Positions 10,482 through 19,647 of a stretch of 64,000 bases of DNA are shown here, in pieces. Each line of letters starts with the position of its first letter. Position 1 is the first letter of the stretch. The notes beneath the pieces were generated by a model, which did not search any database, was not told the DNA's origin, and saw only the letters and a program-made list of their open reading frames with translations. The position numbers and the translations under genes are program-made. The stretch covers positions 103,638 to 167,637 of the forward strand of contig NZ_VTXD01000006.1 of assembly GCF_013114625.1 (NCBI RefSeq), given 5' to 3'. The DNA is from Vibrio sp. 99-70-13A1 (GTDB taxonomy: Bacteria > Pseudomonadota > Gammaproteobacteria > Enterobacterales > Vibrionaceae).

Positions 10482-11423
10482 TTAATCGTGATCTGCGTAA
10501 AGTTTAGTTAAGATCTCTTTTGCGCCATCATTGAGGAGTTGGTTAGCTAGTGTCACACCTAAAGATTCAGCATCTTTACGTGAACCACGGATTTCACCTC
10601 GAACGATTTTTGAACCGTCAGGTTCTCCAACTAGTGCTCGTAGCCAAATGTCGTCTTCACCTTCAAGTAATGAATAGCTGCCAATTGGAACCTGGCAACC
10701 ACCCTCTAAAGTAAGGTTCATCGCTCGTTCACATAGCACGCGGTCAGCGGTGTCTTTATCGTTTAGAGGTTCTAACAACTTAATTAGACGCTCATCGTCT
10801 AAGCGGCATTCAATGCCAACAGCGCCTTGACCAACAGCGGGAAGTGACTGTTCTGGCTCAATAAAGCTGCGGATACGTTCTTCTAGATCTAAACGCTTTA
10901 AACCAGCAGCGGCTAAAACGATAGCGTCAAATTGGCCATCATCCAGCTTACCTAAACGAGTTCCTACGTTACCACGAAGTTCCTTGATGATTAGGTCTGG
11001 GCGAGCTTCAAGTAGCTGACATTGACGGCGTAAGCTGCAAGTACCGACAGTTGCGCCTTGTGGAAGCTCATCAATGTTGTTGTAAGTGTTTGATACAAAA
11101 GCATCACGCGGGTCTGCACGCTCACAGATGGTGACAAGACCTAAGCCTTCTGGGAAGTCGACAGGTACATCTTTCATTGAGTGTACGGCTAAATCGGCTC
11201 TGCCTTCTAGCATGGCAACTTCAAGCTCTTTAACAAAAAGCCCTTTACCGCCAACCTTAGCTAATGGCGTATCAAGAATGATGTCGCCTTTGGTCACCAT
11301 TGTGACTAACTCAACCTCTAAACCAGGGTGAGCAGCTTGAAGCGCATCTCTTACGTAGTAAGCTTGCCAAAGGGCTAGCGGGCTTTTTCTGGTTGCAATG
11401 CGGATAGGTGCTGAATTTGTCAT
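10482..11423 (-). CDS. hemC: Porphobilinogen deaminase (hydroxymethylbilane synthase)
   Basis: Polymerises four porphobilinogens into hydroxymethylbilane. The start chosen is ATG at 11423 ([20 protein letters not shown]), giving 313 aa as in E. coli; the frame is open 38 codons further upstream, but that extension is not conserved-looking. The dipyrromethane cofactor cysteine is Cys243 in EGGCQVPIG; the substrate-binding arginines lie in [11 protein letters not shown]. First gene of hemCDXY, divergent from cyaA as in other gammaproteobacteria. Confidence 0.96.
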   Translation of the reverse strand: MTNSAPIRIATRKSPLALWQAYYVRDALQAAHPGLEVELVTMVTKGDIILDTPLAKVGGKGLFVKELEVAMLEGRADLAVHSMKDVPVDFPEGLGLVTICERADPRDAFVSNTYNNIDELPQGATVGTCSLRRQCQLLEARPDLIIKELRGNVGTRLGKLDDGQFDAIVLAAAGLKRLDLEERIRSFIEPEQSLPAVGQGAVGIECRLDDERLIKLLEPLNDKDTADRVLCERAMNLTLEGGCQVPIGSYSLLEGEDDIWLRALVGEPDGSKIVRGEIRGSRKDAESLGVTLANQLLNDGAKEILTKLYADHD

Positions 11424-11768
11424 GGTGTTTCCGATATGAGTTCTTTGATTGCTTAATCCTACCACTGTGAGGTGAAAATTCTTACTGTTTGATCGATGCT
11501 GACTTTGATAGATATATGATTTGCATAAGTTCACCAAAATAGTGTGATTGGCATCTCATTTGAAACATGGGCTATTATTAGAAATAGAGAATAAAGAGGA
11601 CACTACGTGATCGTGATATCTCATTCTTTATGGTGAAAAGACACGTTAGCCCGTAGGTTCCTCTTCTTTACCGATAAGCTTAAAAGTGTTAGATTGATCA
11701 CGTTTTGTTGCCGTTTTTGATTGGTAACTAAACAGAAAGTGTATTTACTCTCAAACCAAGGACTTACC
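11424..11768. other. hemC-cyaA divergent intergenic region
   Basis: 345 bp without a gene. It must hold promoters for both the hem operon and cyaA. The one element clearly seen is a CRP-like dyad at 11687-11702. The plus-strand frame reading into CyaA is open from TTG 11721, but that upstream stretch is judged untranslated. Confidence 0.6.
11687..11702. promoter_or_regulatory. CRP-cAMP-like site upstream of cyaA
   Basis: TGTTA-GATTGA-TCACG matches the TGTGA-N6-TCACA consensus at 8 of 10 defined positions and lies about 67 bp before the cyaA start. In E. coli, CRP-cAMP represses a cyaA promoter, so feedback control is a reasonable inference. Confidence 0.6.
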
Positions 11769-14297
11769 TTGCAGGCTTACATTCAGACTTTAATTCAACG
11801 ATTGGATAATCTAAATCAACAATGCATTGATCGTGCGTTGGCATTGATGGATTTACAAAGTCAGCGTGTATTCAATTTGATACCAGCACTTTTTCATTTT
11901 AACCACCCCATGATCCCAGGTTACTACGACCACAACGTTCCTTTTGGAATTCACAATTTCGAGTTAAATGAATTCCAAAAGCAATTTGTCGAAGATGCCG
12001 AATTGACTTTGGGCGGAAAGCTTGCAACAGATGACCAGCCTGAAATTCTAGGTCTGTATACCATGGGTAGCACGTCTTCAATTGGTCAAAGTACATCTAG
12101 CGATTTAGATATTTGGGTGTGCATCTCTCCTAAAATGGACAGTGCGACTCGCGATAGTCTCACCAACAAATGTTTATTGATTACCGATTGGGCTCAAACC
12201 CAAGGTGTTGAAGCCAATTTCTTTTTGATGGATGAAGAACGTTTTCGTTCAAATTATTCAGAGGAAATGACCGGTGATAACTGCGGTTCATCACAACACT
12301 TACTACTTTTAGATGAATTTTATCGCTCAGCTGTGCGTTTAGCTGGTCAGCGTTTGTTGTGGCAAATTATCCCGCCTGAAATGGAAGAGTGCTACGACGA
12401 ATATGTAAGTGATCTTTGTAGTAATAACTACATTGATTGCTCGCAGTGGATAGATTTTGGCAAACTCAATCAAATCCCAGCAGAAGAATACTTTGGTTCT
12501 AACCTGTGGCAGCTCTACAAAAGTATCGACTCTCCGTATAAGTCTGTCTTGAAAGCTATCTTGTTAGAGGCTTACTCTTGGGAGTATCCACATACCCAAT
12601 TACTCAGTATCGACACTAAACGCCGTTTTTTTGCTGATGAACCTGATCTGTATGGCATGGATACTTACTATCTAATGCTAGAAAAGGTAACTCGTTACCT
12701 AGAAAGAATTAATGATCATACTCGCTTAGATTTGGTACGACGCTGTTTCTATCTAAAGACTCATGAAAAGTTGTCTCGTGAAGCGGGTATTGGTTCCGTT
12801 CCATGGCGTAGAGAAGCACTCATTGAAATGACTCGTTCTTGGCAATGGGATGCAGAGACCATTGTTGAATTAGATGATCGCCGCAACTGGAAAGTGGAAC
12901 AAGTTAAAGTGGTGCACCATGCGCTGCTTGATGCGTTAATGCTGAGTTATCGAAACCTCATTCAGTTTGCACGACGTAACGACATCACTTCCGCGATTAG
13001 CCCACAAGACATCAGTATTCTTGCGCGTAAGCTTTATGCTGCGTTTGAAGTGCTTCCTGGTAAAGTGACCTTGCTTAACCCGCAAATATCACCAGATTTA
13101 CACGAATCAGATTTAAGCTTTATTGAAGTGCGCCAAGGGCAAACTAATAAAGCTGGTTGGTATTTGTATAAGCAGCCTTTGATTGCGCATCGTATTCTTG
13201 GGCAGCCATCGTTAGAGCACCATGAATATCTAAGTAAACTTGTGGCTTGGTCTTTCTTTAATGGGCTTATCACGGAGTCAACACGCCTTCATTCTGTTGT
13301 ACGTGATGCTCAAATTGATATCGACAAGTTTTACCAAATGGTGAGTGACTTACGTAATACTTTCTCATTGCGTAAACGTCGCCCGAGTATGCAAGCTTTA
13401 GCTAGTCCTTGTGAAATAAGCCAACTGGCAATGTTTATTAACTTTGAGAATGACCCAACGTCAGAGCTAAGCGGTCGTTCGCTTAAAGTTGATTTGAAAA
13501 ATGCTGATATTTTCAGTTTTGGTGAAGAAGGTAAAAGCTTAGTCGGAAGTGTTGATTTGGTTTATCGAAATTCTTGGCATGAAGTGCGTACGCTTCATTT
13601 CCAAGGTGAGACCGCAATGCTGGATGCTTTGAAGACGGTGCTTGGAAAAATGCACCAAGATGCTTTACCACCAGAATCCGTGGATGTTTTTTGTTACAGC
13701 AAAAATTTACGCGGTGTGATGCGTAATATGGTGTATCAACTTCTGGCTGAATGTATCGATTTACGTTTGAAGCCGATCGAACAAGAAAAACGTCGTCGTT
13801 TTAAAGCGATCCGCTTAGCGAATCAAATGTTTGGTTTGTTCTTTGAGCGTCGTGGTGTATCGGTACAGAAACTTGAAAACTCTGTGGATTTTTATCGCAG
13901 TATTTCATCGAATAAGCTACAAGGCTCTCCCCTGCTCATGCTAGATAAAGAGCAAGAATATCAGCTTCCCGATGTGGTTGATGGTTTTGCTAGTGAAGGG
14001 TTGATCCAGTTCTTCTTCGAAGACACGGAAAAAGGCTTCAATATTTATGTATTGGATGAATCTAATCAGGTTGAGGTATATCACCAGTTTAGTGGCGAAA
14101 AAGATGAGATGATCGCGAGCGTGAACTCTTTCTATACGTCGGTAAAAGATGAATCGAAGATGTCGTCTAAGTTGATTAACTTCAATTTACCTCAGTACTA
14201 CCAGATCGTTCATCCGGAAGAAGGTAACTCTTATGTAGTGCCTTACCGCAATGATAATCAGGTTTGTTCTCGGGTATCAAAAATCGTTAATGCGTAA
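11769..14297 (+). CDS. cyaA: Class I adenylate cyclase
   Basis: Makes cAMP from ATP; cytoplasmic. The chosen start is TTG at 11769 (LQAYIQTLIQRLDNLNQQ), aligned with the family N-terminus and preceded by AAGGA six bases upstream. The 16-codon extension to TTG 11721 lacks support. E. coli cyaA also starts with TTG. With this start the protein is 842 aa. Catalytic signature GSTSSIGQSTSSDLDIWVC carries Asp112 and Asp114. The C-terminal half is the glucose-responsive regulatory region. A CRP-like site precedes it and a terminator follows. Confidence 0.95.
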   Translation: MQAYIQTLIQRLDNLNQQCIDRALALMDLQSQRVFNLIPALFHFNHPMIPGYYDHNVPFGIHNFELNEFQKQFVEDAELTLGGKLATDDQPEILGLYTMGSTSSIGQSTSSDLDIWVCISPKMDSATRDSLTNKCLLITDWAQTQGVEANFFLMDEERFRSNYSEEMTGDNCGSSQHLLLLDEFYRSAVRLAGQRLLWQIIPPEMEECYDEYVSDLCSNNYIDCSQWIDFGKLNQIPAEEYFGSNLWQLYKSIDSPYKSVLKAILLEAYSWEYPHTQLLSIDTKRRFFADEPDLYGMDTYYLMLEKVTRYLERINDHTRLDLVRRCFYLKTHEKLSREAGIGSVPWRREALIEMTRSWQWDAETIVELDDRRNWKVEQVKVVHHALLDALMLSYRNLIQFARRNDITSAISPQDISILARKLYAAFEVLPGKVTLLNPQISPDLHESDLSFIEVRQGQTNKAGWYLYKQPLIAHRILGQPSLEHHEYLSKLVAWSFFNGLITESTRLHSVVRDAQIDIDKFYQMVSDLRNTFSLRKRRPSMQALASPCEISQLAMFINFENDPTSELSGRSLKVDLKNADIFSFGEEGKSLVGSVDLVYRNSWHEVRTLHFQGETAMLDALKTVLGKMHQDALPPESVDVFCYSKNLRGVMRNMVYQLLAECIDLRLKPIEQEKRRRFKAIRLANQMFGLFFERRGVSVQKLENSVDFYRSISSNKLQGSPLLMLDKEQEYQLPDVVDGFASEGLIQFFFEDTEKGFNIYVLDESNQVEVYHQFSGEKDEMIASVNSFYTSVKDESKMSSKLINFNLPQYYQIVHPEEGNSYVVPYRNDNQVCSRVSKIVNA

Positions 14298-14316
14298 ATA
14301 AACTAAATTTTTCAAT

Positions 14317-14347
14317 AAAAAAGGAGTGAATCAATCACTCCTTTTTT
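14317..14347. terminator. Rho-independent terminator after cyaA
   Basis: Thirteen-bp stem 14317-14329 / 14335-14347 (loop ATCAA) with flanking A and T runs; it can serve cyaA and also the convergent cyaY. Confidence 0.9.
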
Positions 14348-14403
14348 GTTTTTATGGTTTAGGTTTTTTTTAAGGCTTAGGTTTAATGCGCGATTTTCCA
14401 GGA

Positions 14404-14718
14404 TTACACCCAGTCAATCTCTTCGCCCGCATGCTTAACGCACTCTTCCTTAACCATCTCAAAAAGCTCCATCCCTGTTTTTGAACACGTCCACTTATCT
14501 TCAACAAGTTTGAAGTGGAAGCCTCCAGAACGAGACGCTAACCAAATTTCTTGCATCGGCTCTTGGCGGTTAATGATGATCTGGCTGCGGTCTTCAAATT
14601 CCAGAGTCATCACGTTTCCAGTCACTTCATAATCCACATCTGCCTCTGATTCATCGATAGCTTCTTCGATGTTTTGCATCTGTATATCGACCAGCTGATG
14701 AAATTCAGTATCGTTCAT
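14404..14718 (-). CDS. cyaY: Frataxin-like iron-sulfur assembly protein
   Basis: Bacterial frataxin, which binds iron and modulates IscS in Fe-S cluster assembly. 104 aa, close to the usual 106. It has the acidic N-terminal helix (EEAIDESEADVDYE) that binds iron, and strand motifs IIINRQEPMQEIWLAS and GGFHFKL with the conserved Trp. Convergent to cyaA and divergent from lptM, the standard enterobacterial/Vibrio arrangement. Confidence 0.96.
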   Translation of the reverse strand: MNDTEFHQLVDIQMQNIEEAIDESEADVDYEVTGNVMTLEFEDRSQIIINRQEPMQEIWLASRSGGFHFKLVEDKWTCSKTGMELFEMVKEECVKHAGEEIDWV

Positions 14719-14793
14719 CCTTTCTATCCTATTGCTTTTCTTGAGTGTGGTGCGATTATAGGGGGCATTGAGTTAATAATCACGATATGCAAA

Positions 14794-14910
14794 ATGAAAA
14801 AGTTAATTACTGCTCTATTTATGGTGTCCGTTATCGGTCTTTCTGGGTGTGGTCAGACAGGAGCGTTATATCTTCCTGATGAGCCACAGCAAAGCGAACC
14901 ATCGCAATAA
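14794..14910 (+). CDS. lptM: Small lipoprotein LptM (YifL)
   Basis: 38-aa precursor with a lipoprotein signal: MKKLITALFMVSVIGLSGCG with lipobox LSGC, followed by the family motif TGALYLP. In E. coli LptM assists maturation of the LptD LPS translocon at the outer membrane. The start is ATG 14794; upstream in-frame ATGs have no support. It sits between cyaY and lysA as in E. coli. Confidence 0.9.
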   Translation: MKKLITALFMVSVIGLSGCGQTGALYLPDEPQQSEPSQ

Positions 14911-14974
14911 ATGCCCAATCGCAACAAGTGAATAAACGCAACAATAGCAATCGTATTTATAAGGGATAAGAATT

Positions 14975-16228
14975 TTGGATTACTTTAACTATCAGGATGA
15001 TGGTCAGCTTTGGGCTGAGAACGTCGCACTTTCACAATTAGCCGAGCAATATGGCACGCCTTTGTACGTCTATTCACGTGCAACACTTGAACGCCATTGG
15101 AATGCTTTTGACTCTTCTGTTGGAGAGCATCCCCATCTTGTTTGTTATGCAGTAAAAGCAAACTCAAACTTAGGTGTGCTGAATACACTTGCTCGTCTTG
15201 GTTCTGGCTTTGATATCGTATCAGGTGGTGAACTTGAGCGTGTTATTGCAGCCGGCGGCGAAGCGTCGAAAATCGTATTCTCAGGAGTCGGTAAAACAGA
15301 ATCTGAAATGAAACGTGCGCTTGAATTAAACATTAAGTGTTTTAACGTTGAGTCTGAACCTGAATTAGAGCGCCTAAATAAAGTTGCGGGTGAACTAGGT
15401 GTGAAAGCGCCGATTTCTTTGCGTATTAACCCTGATGTCGATGCAAAAACTCACCCTTATATTTCAACGGGTCTGCGTGATAATAAATTTGGTATCGCTT
15501 TTGACCGTGCCCCTGCGGTTTATCAATTTGCACAAAGCTTAGATAACCTTGATATCCAAGGCATTGATTGCCACATTGGCTCTCAATTAACGGATATTGA
15601 ACCTTTTATTGATGCGACCGATCGTTTGTTAGGATTGATTGATCAGCTACGAGCTGATGGTATTACGATTAAGCACCTTGATGTGGGTGGGGGTTTAGGC
15701 GTGGTATATCGTGATGAATTGCCTCCTCAACCATCTGACTACGCGAAAGCATTATTGGCTCGTTTAGATAATCATTCTGACTTAGAGCTGATTTTTGAAC
15801 CTGGAAGAGCGATTGCGGCAAACGCTGGTGTATTATTGACAAAAGTTGAGTTCCTTAAGCCGACAGAGCATAAAAATTTCGCGATCATCGATGCTGCAAT
15901 GAATGATTTAATGCGTCCTGCGCTATACCAAGCATGGCAAGATATTGTGCCAGTTAGCCCTCGTGAAGGTGAAGCAGTGACTTACGATCTCGTCGGTCCA
16001 ATTTGTGAAACGGGCGATTTCTTGGGTAAGGACCGCGATTTGGTTCTTGAGCAAGGTGATCTATTGGCTGTTCGTTCAGCTGGTGCTTATGGCTTTGCGA
16101 TGTCATCTAACTACAACACTCGTTCTCGAGCGGCTGAAGTGATGGTTGATGGCGAGAAAGCTCATTTGGTTCGTCAGCGTGAAGAGCTTGCGAGCTTATG
16201 GGAACTTGAAAACATTCTTCCGGAGTAA
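14975..16228 (+). CDS. lysA: Diaminopimelate decarboxylase
   Basis: PLP enzyme converting meso-diaminopimelate to lysine, the last step. 417 aa; start TTG 14975 behind AAGGGATAAG. The PLP lysine is in CYAVKANSNLGVL. Other signatures are HIGSQLTD, DVGGGLGVVY, EPGRAIAANAG and the active-site cysteine segment GPICETGD. It precedes dapF by 11 bp, so two lysine/DAP enzymes are co-transcribed. Confidence 0.96.
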   Translation: MDYFNYQDDGQLWAENVALSQLAEQYGTPLYVYSRATLERHWNAFDSSVGEHPHLVCYAVKANSNLGVLNTLARLGSGFDIVSGGELERVIAAGGEASKIVFSGVGKTESEMKRALELNIKCFNVESEPELERLNKVAGELGVKAPISLRINPDVDAKTHPYISTGLRDNKFGIAFDRAPAVYQFAQSLDNLDIQGIDCHIGSQLTDIEPFIDATDRLLGLIDQLRADGITIKHLDVGGGLGVVYRDELPPQPSDYAKALLARLDNHSDLELIFEPGRAIAANAGVLLTKVEFLKPTEHKNFAIIDAAMNDLMRPALYQAWQDIVPVSPREGEAVTYDLVGPICETGDFLGKDRDLVLEQGDLLAVRSAGAYGFAMSSNYNTRSRAAEVMVDGEKAHLVRQREELASLWELENILPE

Positions 16229-16239
16229 TTTGAAGCGTT

Positions 16240-17070
16240 ATGCATTTCCATTTTTCTAAAATGCATGGTTTGGGTAATGATTTCATGGTCGTAGACTGTA
16301 TTACCCAAAACATTTTCTTTTCCCCTGATTTGATCCGTCGCTTGGCGGATCGTCATACTGGGGTTGGTTTCGATCAGTTGCTTGTTGTTGAAGCACCTTA
16401 TGATCCTGAAACAGATTTTCATTATCGAATTTTCAATGCGGATGGCAGTGAAGTAGAACAATGTGGCAATGGCGCACGTTGTTTCGCTCGCTTTGTTCGC
16501 ATGAAAGGCTTAACCAATAAATACAGCATCAATGTCAGTACTAAAAAAGGCAAAATGGTACTGAAGATTGAAGAGAATGACCAAATCACTGTGAATATGG
16601 GCGTTCCTGAGTTCGAGCCAAATAAAATTCCTTTTAAAGCAAAACAAACTGAAAAGACCTACATTTTACGTACTGAATCACACACCTTATTTTGTGGTGC
16701 AGTAAGCATGGGGAACCCTCATGTCGTGACGGTGGTAGATGATATTGATACTGCTGATGTTGATACATTAGGTCCACTTCTGGAATCTCATGAACGTTTT
16801 CCTGAACGTGTGAACGCTGGTTTCATGCAAGTGCTTAATCGCAATGAAGTTCGTTTACGTGTTTATGAGCGTGGTGCGGGCGAAACTCAAGCCTGCGGAA
16901 GTGGTGCATGCGGTGCTGTTGCTGTGGGGATTTTACAAGGTTTACTTGATGAAGACGTAAAAGTCTCTCTGCCTGGCGGTAATTTGCATATTAGCTGGCA
17001 AGGTCCTGGTAAGCCTCTGTATATGACAGGTCCTGCGACACACGTGTTTGATGGTCAACTATCTTGCTAG
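16240..17070 (+). CDS. dapF: Diaminopimelate epimerase
   Basis: Converts LL- to meso-diaminopimelate for lysine and peptidoglycan. 276 aa (E. coli 274). The two catalytic cysteines are in [13 protein letters not shown] and [15 protein letters not shown]. The N-terminus [19 protein letters not shown] is typical. Downstream of lysA; a weak hairpin (17066-17087) overlaps its stop codon before the DUF484 gene. Confidence 0.96.
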   Translation: MHFHFSKMHGLGNDFMVVDCITQNIFFSPDLIRRLADRHTGVGFDQLLVVEAPYDPETDFHYRIFNADGSEVEQCGNGARCFARFVRMKGLTNKYSINVSTKKGKMVLKIEENDQITVNMGVPEFEPNKIPFKAKQTEKTYILRTESHTLFCGAVSMGNPHVVTVVDDIDTADVDTLGPLLESHERFPERVNAGFMQVLNRNEVRLRVYERGAGETQACGSGACGAVAVGILQGLLDEDVKVSLPGGNLHISWQGPGKPLYMTGPATHVFDGQLSC

Positions 17071-17087
17071 CTTCTGAGTAAGCTAGC
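17066..17087 (+). terminator. Weak hairpin overlapping the dapF stop codon
   Basis: GCTAGCTT (17066-17073) / AAGCTAGC (17080-17087), then TTTTAT. It may attenuate read-through from lysA-dapF into DUF484-xerC or protect the mRNA 3' end. Confidence 0.45.
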
Positions 17088-17160
17088 TTTTATGTACCTC
17101 ATTTGTATCAATAAGCCAACGACGAAAATAAGTTGGTATTAATAAAATAAAGGAAAAGTT

Positions 17161-17865
17161 GTGTCTTACGTAGAAGCAGACGCACTAACGGCAGAAGTGG
17201 TCGCCGAATATTTACGTGATAACCCTGATTTTTTTCAGCAACGTAAAGAGTTGGTTGATCACCTCGCGATTAATAATGTTGAGCAAGGTGCCGTTTCACT
17301 AGTTGAAATTCAGTTGAAAAGACAGCGCCAGCGAATTGAAGATTTAGAAGAAGAAATTACTAGCCTGATGTCCTTAGCGGCGAATAATGACAAAACGTTC
17401 TACGAATTCATGACGCTACAAGACCAGATATTGAAATGCACCGATTTTATTGAAGTGATTACGGCTGTTGAAAAAAAAGCCGTAGAGTTAGGACTAAAAG
17501 CCTATATTCGCTTACTGTCTCAAGATTCAGGCTATTATCATTTAAGTAAGACAGGATATTCTCGTTTCTCTACTAACCATCTAAATGGTAAAGAAGCCTA
17601 CCTTGGTCGTTTGAGAAAGGCGGACAGAAGTGATCTCTTTGATGAAATAGCGGTACCAGAACTTGGCTCGTATGTTGTTTTACCGCTTATTAAGCAAAGC
17701 CAGTTAGGCTTTTTAGCTTTTTCAAGTGAAGACGGTGGTCACTTTCAACCTTATATGGATACGCTTTTCTTACGTCACTTATCTCTTGTGGTGGCTCACT
17801 TAGCCGCGACATTACCTTGGCAGAAACTCGATGAGCAACCAGCCCAAAATACCTCTTCCATCTAG
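17161..17865 (+). CDS. DUF484 family protein (GAF-like fold)
   Basis: 234-aa protein of the DUF484 family, which in gammaproteobacteria is encoded just before xerC; function unknown. It begins VEADALTAEVVAEYLRDNPDFFQQ, the family N-terminus, then a coiled-coil-like stretch (IQLKRQRQRIEDLEEEITSL) and a GAF-like C-terminal half. The start is GTG 17161 behind AAGGA. The 3' end overlaps xerC by 35 bp, suggesting coupled translation. Confidence 0.88.
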   Translation: MSYVEADALTAEVVAEYLRDNPDFFQQRKELVDHLAINNVEQGAVSLVEIQLKRQRQRIEDLEEEITSLMSLAANNDKTFYEFMTLQDQILKCTDFIEVITAVEKKAVELGLKAYIRLLSQDSGYYHLSKTGYSRFSTNHLNGKEAYLGRLRKADRSDLFDEIAVPELGSYVVLPLIKQSQLGFLAFSSEDGGHFQPYMDTLFLRHLSLVVAHLAATLPWQKLDEQPAQNTSSI

Positions 17866-18763
17866 CCTACAAAAGCCTCTGGAACGCTTCTATGAATATT
17901 TAAGAAGCGAAAAGGGGCTCAGTTTACATACCCAACGCAATTACAAGCAGCAACTAGAGACAATGGCATTCCATTTGGTGGATCTTGGTTTGAAAAGCTG
18001 GAACCAAGTGGATGCGGCTTGGGTGCGTCAATTGGCAAGTAAAGGCATGAGAGAAGGAATGAAAGCGAGCAGTTTAGCAACTCGCTTATCATCGTTACGC
18101 AGCTTTTTTGATTTTCTTGTGTTACGTGGCGAGATGTCTGCGAACCCTGCGAAAGGCGTATCTGCACCTCGTAAACAGCGTCCACTACCGAAAAACTTAG
18201 ATGTCGATGAAGTAGGGCAGTTACTGGAAGTTAACGAAGATGACCCTCTGTCTATTCGTGATCGTGCCATGATGGAAGTCATGTATGGGGCGGGCTTACG
18301 TTTAGCGGAACTTGTTGGCATCAACATGAAAGATGTACTGAGCCGGCAAGGTGAGATTCGAGTCATTGGTAAAGGGGATAAAGAACGTAAAGCTCCCTTC
18401 TCAGGGCTTGCAAAAGAATGGGTTGATAAGTGGCTCAAAGTACGAAGTGAATTAGCTCATCCAAGTGAGAAGGCGCTGTTTGTTTCTAAATTAGGGACTC
18501 GAATTTCTCATCGTAGTGTGCAAAAAAGAATGGAGGAGTGGGGTAAGAAGCAAGCTGTTGCTAGCCACATAAGCCCACACAAATTACGTCATTCATTTGC
18601 AACGCATGTATTGGAATCCAGTCAGAATTTAAGAGCAGTACAAGAGCTTTTAGGGCATGAGAATATTTCTACGACTCAAGTGTATACCCATTTAGACTTT
18701 CAACATTTAGCTCAAGCTTATGACCAAGCTCACCCACGAGCGCGTAAGAAAAATAAAGAATAA
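17831..18763 (+). CDS. xerC: Tyrosine recombinase XerC
   Basis: With XerD it resolves chromosome dimers at dif. 310 aa, with an N-terminal SAM-like core-binding domain and a C-terminal catalytic domain. Catalytic residues visible are Arg157 (GAGLRLAEL), the lysine of the IGKGDKER hairpin, His250 and Arg253 (HKLRHSF), the His of LLGHENIS, and nucleophile Tyr285 (TQVYTHL). The start lies inside the DUF484 gene; yigB follows 14 bp later. Context separates it from phage integrases. Confidence 0.96.
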   Translation: MSNQPKIPLPSSLQKPLERFYEYLRSEKGLSLHTQRNYKQQLETMAFHLVDLGLKSWNQVDAAWVRQLASKGMREGMKASSLATRLSSLRSFFDFLVLRGEMSANPAKGVSAPRKQRPLPKNLDVDEVGQLLEVNEDDPLSIRDRAMMEVMYGAGLRLAELVGINMKDVLSRQGEIRVIGKGDKERKAPFSGLAKEWVDKWLKVRSELAHPSEKALFVSKLGTRISHRSVQKRMEEWGKKQAVASHISPHKLRHSFATHVLESSQNLRAVQELLGHENISTTQVYTHLDFQHLAQAYDQAHPRARKKNKE

Positions 18764-18777
18764 CGAGGTTTATTAGA

Positions 18778-19494
18778 ATGCATGTTTACCGAGGCACTGC
18801 TCCCATTAAAGCGATGACGTTCGATTTGGATGATACGCTGTATGACAACTGGCCTGTCATTATGAAGGTTGAGCGTGAGATGGTGCTTTGGTTACATCAA
18901 CATCATCCTGTTTCAGCTTCCATTAGCCTAGAACGGTGGCAACAAGTTAAACAAGACGTTGCAAGCATGAATCCAATGCTCAAGCACGACGTTACTTTAT
19001 GGCGTCAAACTCAAATTGAGCAAGGCTTAATCATGTTAGGTTATGGTCAAGCGAAAGCGGAGAATGCCGCACGAGAAGGTATTGCTCATGCGTTATGGCT
19101 GCGTAACCAAGTTGATGTACCGCAAGAGAGCCATCGTGTTTTAGCTGAGTTAAGCCAGAAAATGCCGTTAGTGGCTATAACGAATGGCAATGTGGACCCT
19201 CATAAAATCGGTCTAGGATGTTACTTCCAATTGATTCTTAGAGCTGGGGCGGATGGACGAGCAAAGCCACATCCAGACATGTTTGACCGTGCTCAACAAT
19301 TCTTAAATGTGAACCCAGCCGAGATATTACATGTTGGTGATCACCCTATTACCGATGTTTTAGGTGCAAAACAAAATGGCTACCAAGCTTGCTGGTTTAA
19401 TGACCAAGGTAAAACCCCTTACCACACATCAAAAATGCGAGTGCTACCTGATTTAGAAATTACACAAATCAGTGATTTACTGATATTAATGTAA
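18778..19494 (+). CDS. yigB: HAD-superfamily phosphatase YigB
   Basis: HAD-IA hydrolase of 238 aa with motif I FDLDDTLYDN, motif II VAITNGN, motif III lysine in GRAKPHPDMF and motif IV HVGDHPITDVLGA. E. coli YigB dephosphorylates FMN and a riboflavin-pathway intermediate; that activity is assumed by family and by the xerC-yigB gene order. The start ATG 18778 has GAGG upstream. End of the lysA-to-yigB transcription unit. Confidence 0.9.
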   Translation: MHVYRGTAPIKAMTFDLDDTLYDNWPVIMKVEREMVLWLHQHHPVSASISLERWQQVKQDVASMNPMLKHDVTLWRQTQIEQGLIMLGYGQAKAENAAREGIAHALWLRNQVDVPQESHRVLAELSQKMPLVAITNGNVDPHKIGLGCYFQLILRAGADGRAKPHPDMFDRAQQFLNVNPAEILHVGDHPITDVLGAKQNGYQACWFNDQGKTPYHTSKMRVLPDLEITQISDLLILM

Positions 19495-19647
19495 ATCACT
19501 GAACTTACTTAATAATTCGCATTTATAAGACTGAGTTGATACATTGGTAATTAGTGAGGCATTATCTATAGGGTCACCACAGCATTAAATATTAGAACCA
19601 GTGGTTGCCAACACGTTAATAATTATAAATTGTGAACAAGGCTTGGC

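Noticed and set aside
11721..11768. Longer CyaA N-terminus starting at TTG 11721
   Set aside because: The added 16 residues do not fit the family N-terminus, and the TTG at 11769 has the better ribosome site.
19495..19647. c-di-GMP riboswitch before the first FIST-EAL gene
   Set aside because: The conserved GEMM aptamer elements could not be found in the leader.
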